64,000 bases of DNA, taken from assembly GCF_036090055.1 (NCBI RefSeq), contig NZ_CP107970.1, forward strand, positions 2,482,501-2,546,500, read 5' to 3'. The notes beneath the pieces were generated by a model. It was not told the DNA's origin. It did no database searches and saw nothing but the letters and a program-made list of their open reading frames with translations. Positions 8,871 through 17,190 of the stretch are shown here, piece after piece (position 1 is the stretch's first letter; each line of letters opens with the position of its first letter). The stretch is from Nocardioides sp. NBC_00368. Its GTDB lineage: Bacteria > Actinomycetota > Actinomycetes > Propionibacteriales > Nocardioidaceae. The position numbers and the translations under genes were made by a program.

Positions 8871-8942
8871 CACTTCGTGTGCTTGACGGCCGTTTCAGTG
8901 CCCGTCATGCCTAGGGATACCCGGTCAACCGGGTATCCCTAG
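8871..8942. repeat. palindromic element family B, copy 2 (inverted relative to copy 1)
   Basis: Palindrome at 8911-8942 (CTAGGGATACCCGGT, then mirrored arm) preceded by CACTTCGTG and GTTTCAGTGCC, the reverse complement of the copy 1 tail. Copies 1 and 2 flank the gene at 7767-8720 in opposite orientations. Confidence 0.85.
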
Positions 8943-8959
8943 CTTGCGCCGACTCGGCC

Positions 8960-10075
8960 TCAGCTCAGACCGGTGAGCTTGCCGGCGATGCCGCCGGCGG
9001 CCTTGAGGGCGACGCCCTCCTCGAAGTTCCGGGTGACCTGGGGGACGTGCTTCTCGGCCTCGGCGATGGCGCTGGTGAGTACCTCGGAGGCCGGGGTGTC
9101 GGGCCACAGGTAGAGCGAGAGCGCGCCGGGGATCGAGTTGACCTCGTTGATGAAGACCTCGCCCTTGCCGTCGGAGAGGAAGTCGATGCGGAGGATGCCG
9201 GTCAGGCCGGTGAGCTCCACGACGCGTACGGCCAGGTCCTTGATCTGCTTGGTGACCGACTCCTCGACCTGGGCCGGGAACTCGCGCGGCGAGGAGGACA
9301 AGCCGTCGGTGTGGACGTACTTGGCGGAGTAGTCGTACATCTTCGCCTCGTCGGAGCGCAGCGGGCGCTCGACGTCGCTGACCGCGATCTCGGGCGCGGT
9401 GCGGACCGAGGCGTTGAGGTCGAACAGGTCGGGACGGTACGGCTCGACGACCGCACCGGCACGCAGGTGCGGCGAGGTGTTGAGGAGCGCGAGGCCGGTC
9501 TCGTAGTCGTCTACCACCTCGATGCCGATCGAGGAGCCGCCGAAGCGCGGCTTGACGATGTAGGGGCCTTCGAAGGACGGGGCGGCGTAGCGCGAGAGCA
9601 GCTCGCGCTGCAGCGACGGCAGGCCGGCGTTGAGCATGACCGCGCCGAAGGCGAGCTTGTCCATGCCGAGCGCGGCGGAGGCCGGGGTGGCGCCGGTCGC
9701 CTTCAGGCCGGCGAGCTCGAAGAGCCACTGGATGCCGCCCGCCTCGCCCGCGCCGCCGTGGAAGGCGGAGAGGATCGGGCCGGTCTCCAGGCGCTTGCCG
9801 CCGCCGAAGCCGCCGACGGTGTAGAAGCCGTCGCCCTTCTCGGTGCCGAGCCGGAACTCGACGGCCTTGGAGCCCTTCGGCTCGCCGCCGAGGAAGTCGC
9901 GCGCCTCCTGCTTGGCGGGCACCAGGAACCACTTGTCCGAGCGCGCCCAGTAGAGGCAGGTGACCTCGACGCCGGCACCGGAGAGGACCCGCTCTGCCTG
10001 CAGGCCGGTGAGGATGCTGATGTCGTGCTCGGCGCTGGGACCGCCGAAGACGATGGTGGCCTTGGTTACGCTCAT
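8960..10075 (-). CDS. D-Ala-D-Ala ligase-like ATP-grasp protein beside MurF-like ligase
   Basis: This 371-residue protein starts like DdlA/VanA ligases (ATIVFGGPSAEHDISILTG) and keeps the ATP-grasp motif YIVKPRFGGSSIGIEV and the metal site DFLSDGKGEVFINEVNSIPGA. The canonical Ddl motif HGxxGEDGxIQ is changed to FHGGAGEAGGIQ. It begins at ATG 10075 with AGGAG 9 to 13 bases upstream and lies 19 bases downstream of the MurF-like gene, so it is probably in the same operon. A dipeptide or related ligase feeding the MurF-like enzyme is the natural guess; the substrate is not visible from sequence. Confidence 0.75.
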   Translation of the reverse strand: MSVTKATIVFGGPSAEHDISILTGLQAERVLSGAGVEVTCLYWARSDKWFLVPAKQEARDFLGGEPKGSKAVEFRLGTEKGDGFYTVGGFGGGKRLETGPILSAFHGGAGEAGGIQWLFELAGLKATGATPASAALGMDKLAFGAVMLNAGLPSLQRELLSRYAAPSFEGPYIVKPRFGGSSIGIEVVDDYETGLALLNTSPHLRAGAVVEPYRPDLFDLNASVRTAPEIAVSDVERPLRSDEAKMYDYSAKYVHTDGLSSSPREFPAQVEESVTKQIKDLAVRVVELTGLTGILRIDFLSDGKGEVFINEVNSIPGALSLYLWPDTPASEVLTSAIAEAEKHVPQVTRNFEEGVALKAAGGIAGKLTGLS

Positions 10076-10094
10076 GGTGGAAGCTCCTGGGGTC

Positions 10095-11585
10095 CTACGC
10101 GTAGTGATCGGGGAGGTCGTTCTCGTACAGCACCACGTCGCCCTCCTTGGCCGCGGTCAGAGCATGATCCGCCGCCGCCTTGCGGCTGTCGAACGCAGTG
10201 GTTCGCGCGGGGTCCCCCGCCCGCAGCGCTTTTCGGTTGGTGCGACCGACGATGCACAGCTGCATCTTGTCGGAGGCCGTGGCAGCCTGCGCGAACTCGA
10301 TGTTGCGCGCGGCCTGCTCGGTGCCCAGCTCGACCATACCGGGCGTGATGGTCCACACCGTGCCCGACTCCCCCGCCAGCCGCTTCGCCTTCGCGAGCGC
10401 GGCCGCGGCGCCTGTCGGGTTGGAGTTGAAGGTGTCGTCGACGACCCACACGCCACCCGGGGTCCGGTTGGCCTCGGCACGGTGGGGCGTACCCGGGATC
10501 GAGGAGAGCCGCTGGGTGATCGTCTCGATCGGGACGTCGACCGCGAGAGCGAGGCCGACGGCGATCGCGACGTTGATCGGGTGGCCGACCTCGTCGGGCA
10601 GCTCCACGGCGTACGTCTCGTTGCCGATCGTCAGGTTGCCGTCGGCCACCACGACCTCGGCGGCGGTGCCCGGCACCGCGGAGCAGGCGATCACGCGCTT
10701 GCTGGCGCGGAGGTTCTCGGCGATGAGGGCGAGCTCGGGTACGTCGATGTTCAGCACCACGGTCGAGGCCTTCGGAAGGATCTCCGACTTGGCCTTCACG
10801 ATCGTCTCGCGGGACTTCATCCGCTCCAGGTGGGCCTCGCCGATCGTGGTGATCGCGGCGACCTCGGGCGGGAAGATCTCGGTCAGCTCGGCGATCTCAC
10901 CGGGACCGTAGGTGCCCATCTCGGCCACGAAGATGTCGGTGCCGGGCTGGAGGCGGTCGTTGACCGCGCGGGAGAGGCCCATCGCGTTGTTGAAGCTCGC
11001 CGGCGAGGCCAGCGTCGACCAGCGGCCCTGCATCAGGTGAGTGGCGTAGTTCTTGGTGGAGGTCTTGCCGTAGGAGCCGGTGATCGCGACGATCTTCGGG
11101 CTGACCTTCTTGATCGTGGCGGCGGCCTGCACCTGCCACTTCTTCGCCATCGCCTTCTCGACCGGCCACATGATCGCCAGGGCCGCCTCGGCCAGCGGGA
11201 CCGCGAGGATCGGGAGCAGGCCGGCGGCGACCGGAGCGAACAGCACGATCAGGACGGTGACGACGGCATGCAGCCCGAGGAGCACACCGGCCAGACGCTT
11301 GACGCGGTCGGTCCAGACGAGCCGCTTCGCGCCGGTGAACGACATGCCCACGGGCCAGCCGAGGAACAGCAGCGCGCCCACGAGCGCACCGTAGGGCAGC
11401 ACGAACGACGCCAGGCAGACCACGACGACCGCACCGAGCAGGATCGCTTCGACCGGGCGGGCCTTGATCCAGATCCACTCGATCGCGAACAGCCGGGTCG
11501 GCTCGTAGTGCTCACGCTGAGCGACCCGCAGCCAGCGGTAGTACGAGACCAGGGTCAGCGCGGAGGTGACCAGGACGATCCACAT
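10095..11585 (-). CDS. membrane-anchored MurF-like Mur ligase
   Basis: The 496-residue protein has no MurF-type UDP-sugar binding domain. Its first 140 or so residues instead contain several hydrophobic segments (for example AILLGAVVVVCLASFVLPYG and LHAVVTVLIVLFAPVAAGLL). The Mur ligase central domain follows: P-loop ITGSYGKTSTKNY near residue 168, SFNNAMGLS, MGTYGPGEIAEL and TIGEAHLERM, then the C-terminal domain with DDTFNSNPTGAAAAL. These are MurF-type motifs, so ATP-dependent amide ligation onto a membrane-bound acceptor is likely (inference). It sits between an alpha/beta hydrolase (24 bases upstream) and a Ddl-like gene. Confidence 0.8.
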   Translation of the reverse strand: MWIVLVTSALTLVSYYRWLRVAQREHYEPTRLFAIEWIWIKARPVEAILLGAVVVVCLASFVLPYGALVGALLFLGWPVGMSFTGAKRLVWTDRVKRLAGVLLGLHAVVTVLIVLFAPVAAGLLPILAVPLAEAALAIMWPVEKAMAKKWQVQAAATIKKVSPKIVAITGSYGKTSTKNYATHLMQGRWSTLASPASFNNAMGLSRAVNDRLQPGTDIFVAEMGTYGPGEIAELTEIFPPEVAAITTIGEAHLERMKSRETIVKAKSEILPKASTVVLNIDVPELALIAENLRASKRVIACSAVPGTAAEVVVADGNLTIGNETYAVELPDEVGHPINVAIAVGLALAVDVPIETITQRLSSIPGTPHRAEANRTPGGVWVVDDTFNSNPTGAAAALAKAKRLAGESGTVWTITPGMVELGTEQAARNIEFAQAATASDKMQLCIVGRTNRKALRAGDPARTTAFDSRKAAADHALTAAKEGDVVLYENDLPDHYA

Positions 11586-11608
11586 GCTTCTTCTTCAGCC
11601 CCTCAGAT

Positions 11609-12346
11609 TCAGTTCGTACGAAGTTCGTCGATGGCGCCTCGAAGGCTCTTGACCAGCCCGGCGTCGAGCAGGTGTGCGGAGCCCGGGACGATCTCCAGGG
11701 TCGCGTTGTCCCCCAGGATCTCCATCGCCTCACCGGGCATCCAGACCGGGGCGGCGGTGTCGTTCTCGCCCCAGATCAGCCGGACCGGGAGGTCCTTCGG
11801 GATGGCTGCCAACTGCTCGGCGTAGGACTCGTTGACGACCTTCACGAAGATGTCGCGGATGATGCCCTTGGCGTTGCGGTAGTCGGTCGAGCCGTACTTC
11901 TCGCGCAGCGCTTCCATCCTGGACTCGGGGATCAACCCCTTGGAGTGGAGCCAGCGGCCGATCCGGTAGGCGAGCTTGGGCTTGCCACCGGTCTTCGGGC
12001 GGAACAACGGCACCCCGGTGAGGATGACGCCACGGACCAGCTCCGGACGGCTTGCGGCGAGCTGGACGGCCACCCGGCCGCCGAAGCTGTGACCGACGAG
12101 CACCGGACGGTCGAGGCTCTCGAGGATCTGGGCCAGCCATGCGGCGTAGTCCTCGGACCCCCAGACCTCGTCCGGAGCCGGCGTGGCGCCGAATCCGGGC
12201 TGGTCGAGCGCGAGCGCGTCCAGGCCCTCGAGCGTCGATCCCCAGTCGCTGCGGTTGCGGGCCCAGCCGTGCAGGGCCACGACGGTGGCAGCATCCTTGC
12301 CGTGCTTCTCACCGAAGGCACGTCCATCCAGCAGGGTCGTCAACAC
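11609..12346 (-). CDS. alpha/beta fold hydrolase
   Basis: About 245 residues. The fold signatures are VVALHGWARNRSDW (oxyanion region), the nucleophile elbow VGHSFGGR (Ser), LIWGENDTAAP (acid) and GSAHLLD (catalytic His). Substrate is unknown. It is the first gene of a probable three-gene run with the MurF-like and Ddl-like genes. I place the start at GTG 12346 with AAGG upstream, because the longer reading would run into the divergent gene at 12435. Confidence 0.8.
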   Translation of the reverse strand: MLTTLLDGRAFGEKHGKDAATVVALHGWARNRSDWGSTLEGLDALALDQPGFGATPAPDEVWGSEDYAAWLAQILESLDRPVLVGHSFGGRVAVQLAASRPELVRGVILTGVPLFRPKTGGKPKLAYRIGRWLHSKGLIPESRMEALREKYGSTDYRNAKGIIRDIFVKVVNESYAEQLAAIPKDLPVRLIWGENDTAAPVWMPGEAMEILGDNATLEIVPGSAHLLDAGLVKSLRGAIDELRTN

Positions 12347-12434
12347 GGCCGCAACCTTATCCGGGACCGTACGCCGACCCGTAACCGCGCGGCGTGTGAG
12401 ACCCGTCGACGGAGGGGGCAATAGGGTCGAAGGC

Positions 12435-13502
12435 ATGGATCACAAGCCCGCCACGATCGCCGTCCACGCCGGGCGGCCGGCCCACGAGCCCGACCAGCCG
12501 CTCAACGTACCGATCACGATGGCCTCGACCTATGTGGCCGGCGGCGACAAGGAGTACGGGCGCTACACCAACGACGCGTGGGTGGCCTTCGAGGAAGCGC
12601 TCGGGAGGCTCGAGGGCGGGCGAGCGCTGTCGTTCGCATCCGGGCTCGCGGCGGTCGCGACGCTGCTGGACCTGGTCAACGACTCGGTCGTGGTGGCCAC
12701 CGAGCAGAGCTATCTGGGGACGATCGGCCAGCTGGCCGACCTTGAGGCCCGCGGCCGGCTGACCGCTCGTCTCACCGACTTCTCCGACACCGCGAGGGTC
12801 GTGAAGCTGCTCGAGCGGCTCGACGGCGAGGTCGCGCTGGTCTGGGTCGAGACGCCGACCAACCCGGGGATGCAGCTCGCCGACCTGCCGGCCGTCATCG
12901 CCGCCGCGCACAAGGCCGGAGCCCGCGTGGTGGTCGACAACACCTTCGCCACTCCCCTGATCCAGCAGCCGCTCGCCCTCGGCGCGGACATCGTCATCCA
13001 CTCGGCCACCAAGTTCATCGCCGGTCACTCCGATGTCGTGATGGGCGCGGTCGTGGTCTCCGACGACGCGCTGTGGGACGTACTCAAGGCCCGTCGCGAC
13101 CTCCTCGGCGCGATCCCCGGCCCGTTCGAGGCCTGGCTGGCGCTTCGCGGCCTTCGTACGCTGCACCTGCGCGTCGAGCGCTCCGCCGCCAACGCGGCGA
13201 CCCTGGCCGAGCGGCTGGGGGCGCACCCGGCCGTCGCGGAGGTCCGCTATCCGGGGTTCGGTGGGATGCTGGCGGCCGTCCTCCCGACCGCGGAGCAGGC
13301 CGACCTCCTCACCCACTCCACCTCGCTGTGGGTCCACGCGACCTCGCTCGGCGGCGTCGAGTCCACGTTCGAGCGCCGTCGACGCTGGAAGACCGAGTCG
13401 TCGACGGTGCCCGAGGGGCTGGTGCGGATGTCGGTCGGGATCGAGGACGTCGACGACCTCTGGGACGACCTCGCCCAGGCGCTGGAGCGCCTCGGAGGCT
13501 AG
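12435..13502 (+). CDS. Cys/Met metabolism PLP-dependent enzyme (cystathionine gamma-synthase/lyase family)
   Basis: The 355-residue protein belongs to the trans-sulfuration family of fold-type I PLP enzymes. Visible motifs are YGRYTNDAWVAFEEALGRLEGG (substrate/PLP loop), FASGLAA, VDNTFATP and the PLP lysine in SATKFIAGHSDVVMG near residue 196. The exact reaction (gamma-lyase, gamma-synthase or methionine gamma-lyase) cannot be told from these motifs. It is divergent from the hydrolase gene, and its stop codon overlaps that of ggt in a shared CTAG. Confidence 0.85.
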   Translation: MDHKPATIAVHAGRPAHEPDQPLNVPITMASTYVAGGDKEYGRYTNDAWVAFEEALGRLEGGRALSFASGLAAVATLLDLVNDSVVVATEQSYLGTIGQLADLEARGRLTARLTDFSDTARVVKLLERLDGEVALVWVETPTNPGMQLADLPAVIAAAHKAGARVVVDNTFATPLIQQPLALGADIVIHSATKFIAGHSDVVMGAVVVSDDALWDVLKARRDLLGAIPGPFEAWLALRGLRTLHLRVERSAANAATLAERLGAHPAVAEVRYPGFGGMLAAVLPTAEQADLLTHSTSLWVHATSLGGVESTFERRRRWKTESSTVPEGLVRMSVGIEDVDDLWDDLAQALERLGG

Positions 13503-15316
13503 GGCGCCGGGCTGACCACCAGCGCCGACCCACCCCCTCGACGCCAGGGTTCCGCCGTCGAGGTCAGCAGCCCGTCCGGGCCGATCTCGATCGCGGTGGC
13601 CGCGCCGATCTCTGCCGTGGAGGCGAACCGGTGTCCCAGCGACGTCAACGGCCCTCCGTACGCCTCGATGAACGCCGGCTCGGCCCCGGTGTTCGCGGCG
13701 TTGCGCTGGGAGACCCGCGGCGCCGCCATCGCCTCGGGCAGGGTCCGGCCGCGGGCGAACCGCTCGACGAGGATCTGGAGCACGGTGGTGATGATCGTCG
13801 AGCCTCCGGGCGAGCCGACCGCGAGCAGGGGGCGCCCGTCGGAGAGGACGATCGTCGGCGACATCGAGCTGCGGGGTCGCTTGCCGGGCTCGATCCGGTT
13901 GGGATCGTCGGGCCGGTAGGTGGTCGAGAAGTCGGTCAGCTCGTTGTTGAGGATGAAGCCGCGACCGGGCACGGTGATGCCGGACCCTCCGGTCTGCTCG
14001 ATGGTCAGGGTGTACTCGACGACATTGCCCCACCGGTCGACCACGGTCAGGTTGGTGGTCTCCAGGTTCTCGGTGTCCCTGGCGGTCACCCCGGCGCCGG
14101 CCGGATCGTCGCAGACGCCGTCGTAGTCGTCGGCGTTCCCGGCGGCCACCGGCTTCGGCCTAGCGGCCGCTGGATCGATCCCGCAGGCCCGCTCGGCCGC
14201 GAAGGTGTCGTCGAGGAGGGCGTCGACGGGCACGTCGACGTGGTCGGGGTCGCCCAGGTAGGCGCCACGGTCGGCGAAGGCGATCGCGCTCGACTCGATC
14301 AGGTGGTGGTAGGCCTCAGTAGCGCTCATCCCGGCCAGCTCGTAGCGCTCCAGGATGTTGAGCGCCTCCCCCACCGTCGTGCCACCGGAGGACGGCGGCG
14401 CCATCCCGTAGACGTCCAGGTCCCGGTAGGTCGAGTGGGTCGGCTCTCGGTCGGGGGCGGTGTAGGCGGCGAGGTCCTCGGCGGTGACCCAGCCCGGCGG
14501 GACCGGCAGGTCGGTGTCGTCGGTCTTCGGCGGCTCGGCCACGGTCGCAGCGATCTCGGCCGCCAGCGGGCCGCGGTAGAAGGCCTTCACGCCCTTGCGT
14601 CCGATCAGGTCGTAGGTCGCGGCGATGTCGGGGTTGCGGAACCGGCTGCCGACCTCGGGCGCGGACCCTCCGGGAAGGAACAGCTCCGCGGTGGAATCGA
14701 TCGCCGCGAAACGTTCCGCGTTGTCGACGGTCTGCTGGCGGAAGGTCTGGTCGACGACGAAGCCTCGGCGAGCCAGCCGCGCGGCCGGTTCGAGCGACTG
14801 GGCGAGCGAGCGGGTGCCCCACTTCCTCAGCGCCTTGTCCCAGGTCAGCGGGGTGCCGGGGACGCCGACCGAGGCGCCGCTGGTGACCATGTCCGGGAAG
14901 AACGGATACTCCTTGCCGGTCTCCGGATCGATGAACGCGTCGTGCGGCATCGCTGCCGGCGCCTTCTCCCGTCCGTCGATCGTCTCGACCTCACCGGTGC
15001 GCGCGGAATAGTGCACGAAGAAGCCACCACCGCCGATACCGGCCGAGTAGGGCTCGGTGACCCCGAGCGCTGCGGCCGTCGCGATCGCCGCGTCGGTCGC
15101 GTTGCCGCCCTTGCGCAGCACCTCGAGCCCGATCCGGCTCGCATCGGCGTCGACGCTCGCCACCGCGCCGCCGTAGCCCACCGCGGTGGGCACCTTCGGT
15201 GGCGGCACGAGCCGGTCGTCGGGGGCGGCGGTGGCCCCTGCGTACGGGACCAGGGTGGCCAGGGCGAGCGCGCCTCCGGTCAACGTGGCAACAACTGCAG
15301 AGCGGCGTCCGAGCAT
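13499..15316 (-). CDS. ggt: gamma-glutamyltransferase, secreted
   Basis: GGT cleaves gamma-glutamyl bonds of glutathione-like substrates outside the membrane. The 605-residue precursor has an N-terminal signal peptide (RRSAVVATLTGGALALATLVP, Ala-rich cleavage region). Autoprocessing should occur before Thr420 in LETTNLTVVD, the nucleophile of the small subunit, followed by GSGI and PGGSTIITT substrate loops. GIGGGGFFVHY near residue 95 is the usual large-subunit motif. Length is normal for the family. The start ATG at 15316 has GGGAG 8 bases upstream. It is convergent with the PLP enzyme and divergent from the chitinase. Confidence 0.93.
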   Translation of the reverse strand: MLGRRSAVVATLTGGALALATLVPYAGATAAPDDRLVPPPKVPTAVGYGGAVASVDADASRIGLEVLRKGGNATDAAIATAAALGVTEPYSAGIGGGGFFVHYSARTGEVETIDGREKAPAAMPHDAFIDPETGKEYPFFPDMVTSGASVGVPGTPLTWDKALRKWGTRSLAQSLEPAARLARRGFVVDQTFRQQTVDNAERFAAIDSTAELFLPGGSAPEVGSRFRNPDIAATYDLIGRKGVKAFYRGPLAAEIAATVAEPPKTDDTDLPVPPGWVTAEDLAAYTAPDREPTHSTYRDLDVYGMAPPSSGGTTVGEALNILERYELAGMSATEAYHHLIESSAIAFADRGAYLGDPDHVDVPVDALLDDTFAAERACGIDPAAARPKPVAAGNADDYDGVCDDPAGAGVTARDTENLETTNLTVVDRWGNVVEYTLTIEQTGGSGITVPGRGFILNNELTDFSTTYRPDDPNRIEPGKRPRSSMSPTIVLSDGRPLLAVGSPGGSTIITTVLQILVERFARGRTLPEAMAAPRVSQRNAANTGAEPAFIEAYGGPLTSLGHRFASTAEIGAATAIEIGPDGLLTSTAEPWRRGGGSALVVSPAP

Positions 15317-15489
15317 GGCGATCTCCCAGGATTGGCGGCCAATCGAACGTACTACTTCCGCGCCGACCTCGAATTACGTTCTGAAATTCCTTAATTAGTA
15401 AGGGTTGCTTACAAATACGGAGACTGCCACCATCGAAAGGCGATCGGGCGCCTGGTGCCCGAGCAAGCCATCACCTCGGAGGTGTCACC

Positions 15490-17130
15490 ATGCATGTCGC
15501 CTTGCCCCCACGAAGATCACGCCGGATCGCCGGCCTTCTCATCGGCGCACTCGCCGGAGCACTCGCCCTCACCGGCACGCTCGCCCTCACCAGCAGCCCG
15601 TCCAGCGCATCGCTGAAGGCGGCCGCCGCGGAGCCGACCGCCATCAACGGCTACCGCAACGTCGGCTACTTCGTGCAGTGGGGCGTCTACGGCCGCGGCT
15701 TCAAGGTCAAGCAGCTCGAGACGTCCGGCGTCGCCGACGACCTGACCCACCTCAACTACGCCTTCGGCAACATCCACCACCAGACCCTGACCTGCTTCGA
15801 GGCCAACAAGGCCCAGGGCGAAGGGCCCAACGGCTCCGACGGGGCCGGTGACGCCTACGCCGACTACGGGATGTCGTACGCAGCCGACGCATCCGTCTCC
15901 GGCACGGCCGACACCTGGGACCAGCCCCTGGCCGGCTCCTTCAACCAGCTCAAGCAGCTCAAGGCGAAGCACCCGGGCCTGAAGGTCCTGCTCTCGCTGG
16001 GCGGCTGGACCTGGTCGAAGAACTTCTCCCTGGCCGCGGCGACCCCGGAGTCGCGCCGCAAGCTCGTCTCCTCGTGCATCGACCTCTACATCAAGGGCAA
16101 CCTGCCGGTGATCGACGGCCGCGGTGGCGCCGGTTCGGCCGCCGGTGTCTTCGACGGCTTCGACATCGACTGGGAGTGGCCGGGCTCGCCCAACGGCAAC
16201 GCCGGCAACCACGTCGACCCGGTCAACGACCGCGCCAACTTCAAGGCGCTGCTGGCCGAGTTCCGCTCCCAGCTGGACGCCCTGGGCGCGACCACGGGCA
16301 AGGACTACCAGCTCTCGGCCTTCCTCCCGGCCAACCCGCAGGACATCGAGGCCGGCGGCTGGAACGACCCGGCGATCTTCCGCTCGCTCGACTTCGGCAA
16401 CATCCAGGGCTACGACCTGTGGGGCGCCTGGGACCCGAAGCTCACCGGCCACCAGGGCAACCTCTACGCCGACCCCGCCGACCCGCGCCCCGACGGCAAG
16501 CGGTTCAGCGTAGACGAGTCGGTCCGGGAGTACCTCGACGCCGGGATCTCGCCGTCCCAGCTCGGCCTGGGCATGGCGGCCTACGGTCGCGGCTGGCAGG
16601 GCGCGACCTCGGCCCAGCCGTGGGGGCCGGCGACGGCCGCGGCACCCGGGACGTACGAGGCGGGCAACGAGGACTACGACAAGCTCAAGACCCGCGGCAC
16701 CGACCACTACGACGCCGCCACCGGCGCCGCCTGGCGCTACGACGGCAACCAGTGGTGGACCTACGACAACGTGTCCACCATCAGGCAGAAGGCGGCCTAC
16801 GCGATCTCCCAGCGCCTCGGCGGAGGCATGTGGTGGGAGCTGTCCGGGGACCGCCAGGGCGAGCTGATCGGCACCTTCGCCGACGCCATGCGCAACGGCA
16901 CCGGTGGTCCGGTCGAGGAGCCGGACCCGACCGACCCGCCGACCGAGGAGCCGACCGACCCGCCGACCGACCCGCCGGGCGGCGCGGCCGCGTGGTCGGC
17001 CACGACGGTGTACGTGGCGGGTGACCGCGTCACCTACGGCGGCCACCTGTGGGAGGCCAAGTGGTGGACCCAGGGCAACACTCCCGGCACCGAGGAGTGG
17101 GGCCCGTGGAAGGACCTCGGGACCGCCTGA
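15490..17130 (+). CDS. secreted GH18 chitinase with C-terminal CBM5/12
   Basis: The 546-residue protein has a signal peptide (about residues 1-48), a GH18 barrel with SLGGW and the catalytic DGFDIDWE at residues 222-229 (Glu229 the acid), then late barrel motifs (GMAAYGRGW, GGGMWWELSGD), a Pro/Thr/Glu linker of repeated DPPT units near residues 476-496, and a chitin-binding domain (AWSATTVYVAGDRVTYGG, then AKWWTQGNTPG and WGPW). It should act on extracellular chitin. A strong GGAGGTG lies 6 to 12 bases before the ATG. The upstream region shared with ggt is unusually AT-rich. I found no clear DasR-type operator. Confidence 0.95.
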   Translation: MHVALPPRRSRRIAGLLIGALAGALALTGTLALTSSPSSASLKAAAAEPTAINGYRNVGYFVQWGVYGRGFKVKQLETSGVADDLTHLNYAFGNIHHQTLTCFEANKAQGEGPNGSDGAGDAYADYGMSYAADASVSGTADTWDQPLAGSFNQLKQLKAKHPGLKVLLSLGGWTWSKNFSLAAATPESRRKLVSSCIDLYIKGNLPVIDGRGGAGSAAGVFDGFDIDWEWPGSPNGNAGNHVDPVNDRANFKALLAEFRSQLDALGATTGKDYQLSAFLPANPQDIEAGGWNDPAIFRSLDFGNIQGYDLWGAWDPKLTGHQGNLYADPADPRPDGKRFSVDESVREYLDAGISPSQLGLGMAAYGRGWQGATSAQPWGPATAAAPGTYEAGNEDYDKLKTRGTDHYDAATGAAWRYDGNQWWTYDNVSTIRQKAAYAISQRLGGGMWWELSGDRQGELIGTFADAMRNGTGGPVEEPDPTDPPTEEPTDPPTDPPGGAAAWSATTVYVAGDRVTYGGHLWEAKWWTQGNTPGTEEWGPWKDLGTA

Positions 17131-17146
17131 GGCCTCACCGACAGCG

Positions 17147-17176
17147 ACGGCCCCGGAGCACTCGCTCCGGGGCCGT
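17147..17176. terminator. hairpin between convergent chitinase and gpsA
   Basis: Twelve-base stem ACGGCCCCGGAG with CTCCGGGGCCGT and a six-base loop, 17 bases after the chitinase stop. A T tract is weak, so termination is likely rather than certain. Confidence 0.65.
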
Positions 17177-17190
17177 TCCGCCTCGATGTC

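Noticed and set aside
12357..14033. 558-codon minus-strand frame over the PLP enzyme and ggt
   Set aside because: Spans two real genes in other frames and shows no family motif.
15317..15489. Search for a DasR operator before the chitinase
   Set aside because: The AT-rich region has no convincing match to the 16-base DasR consensus.
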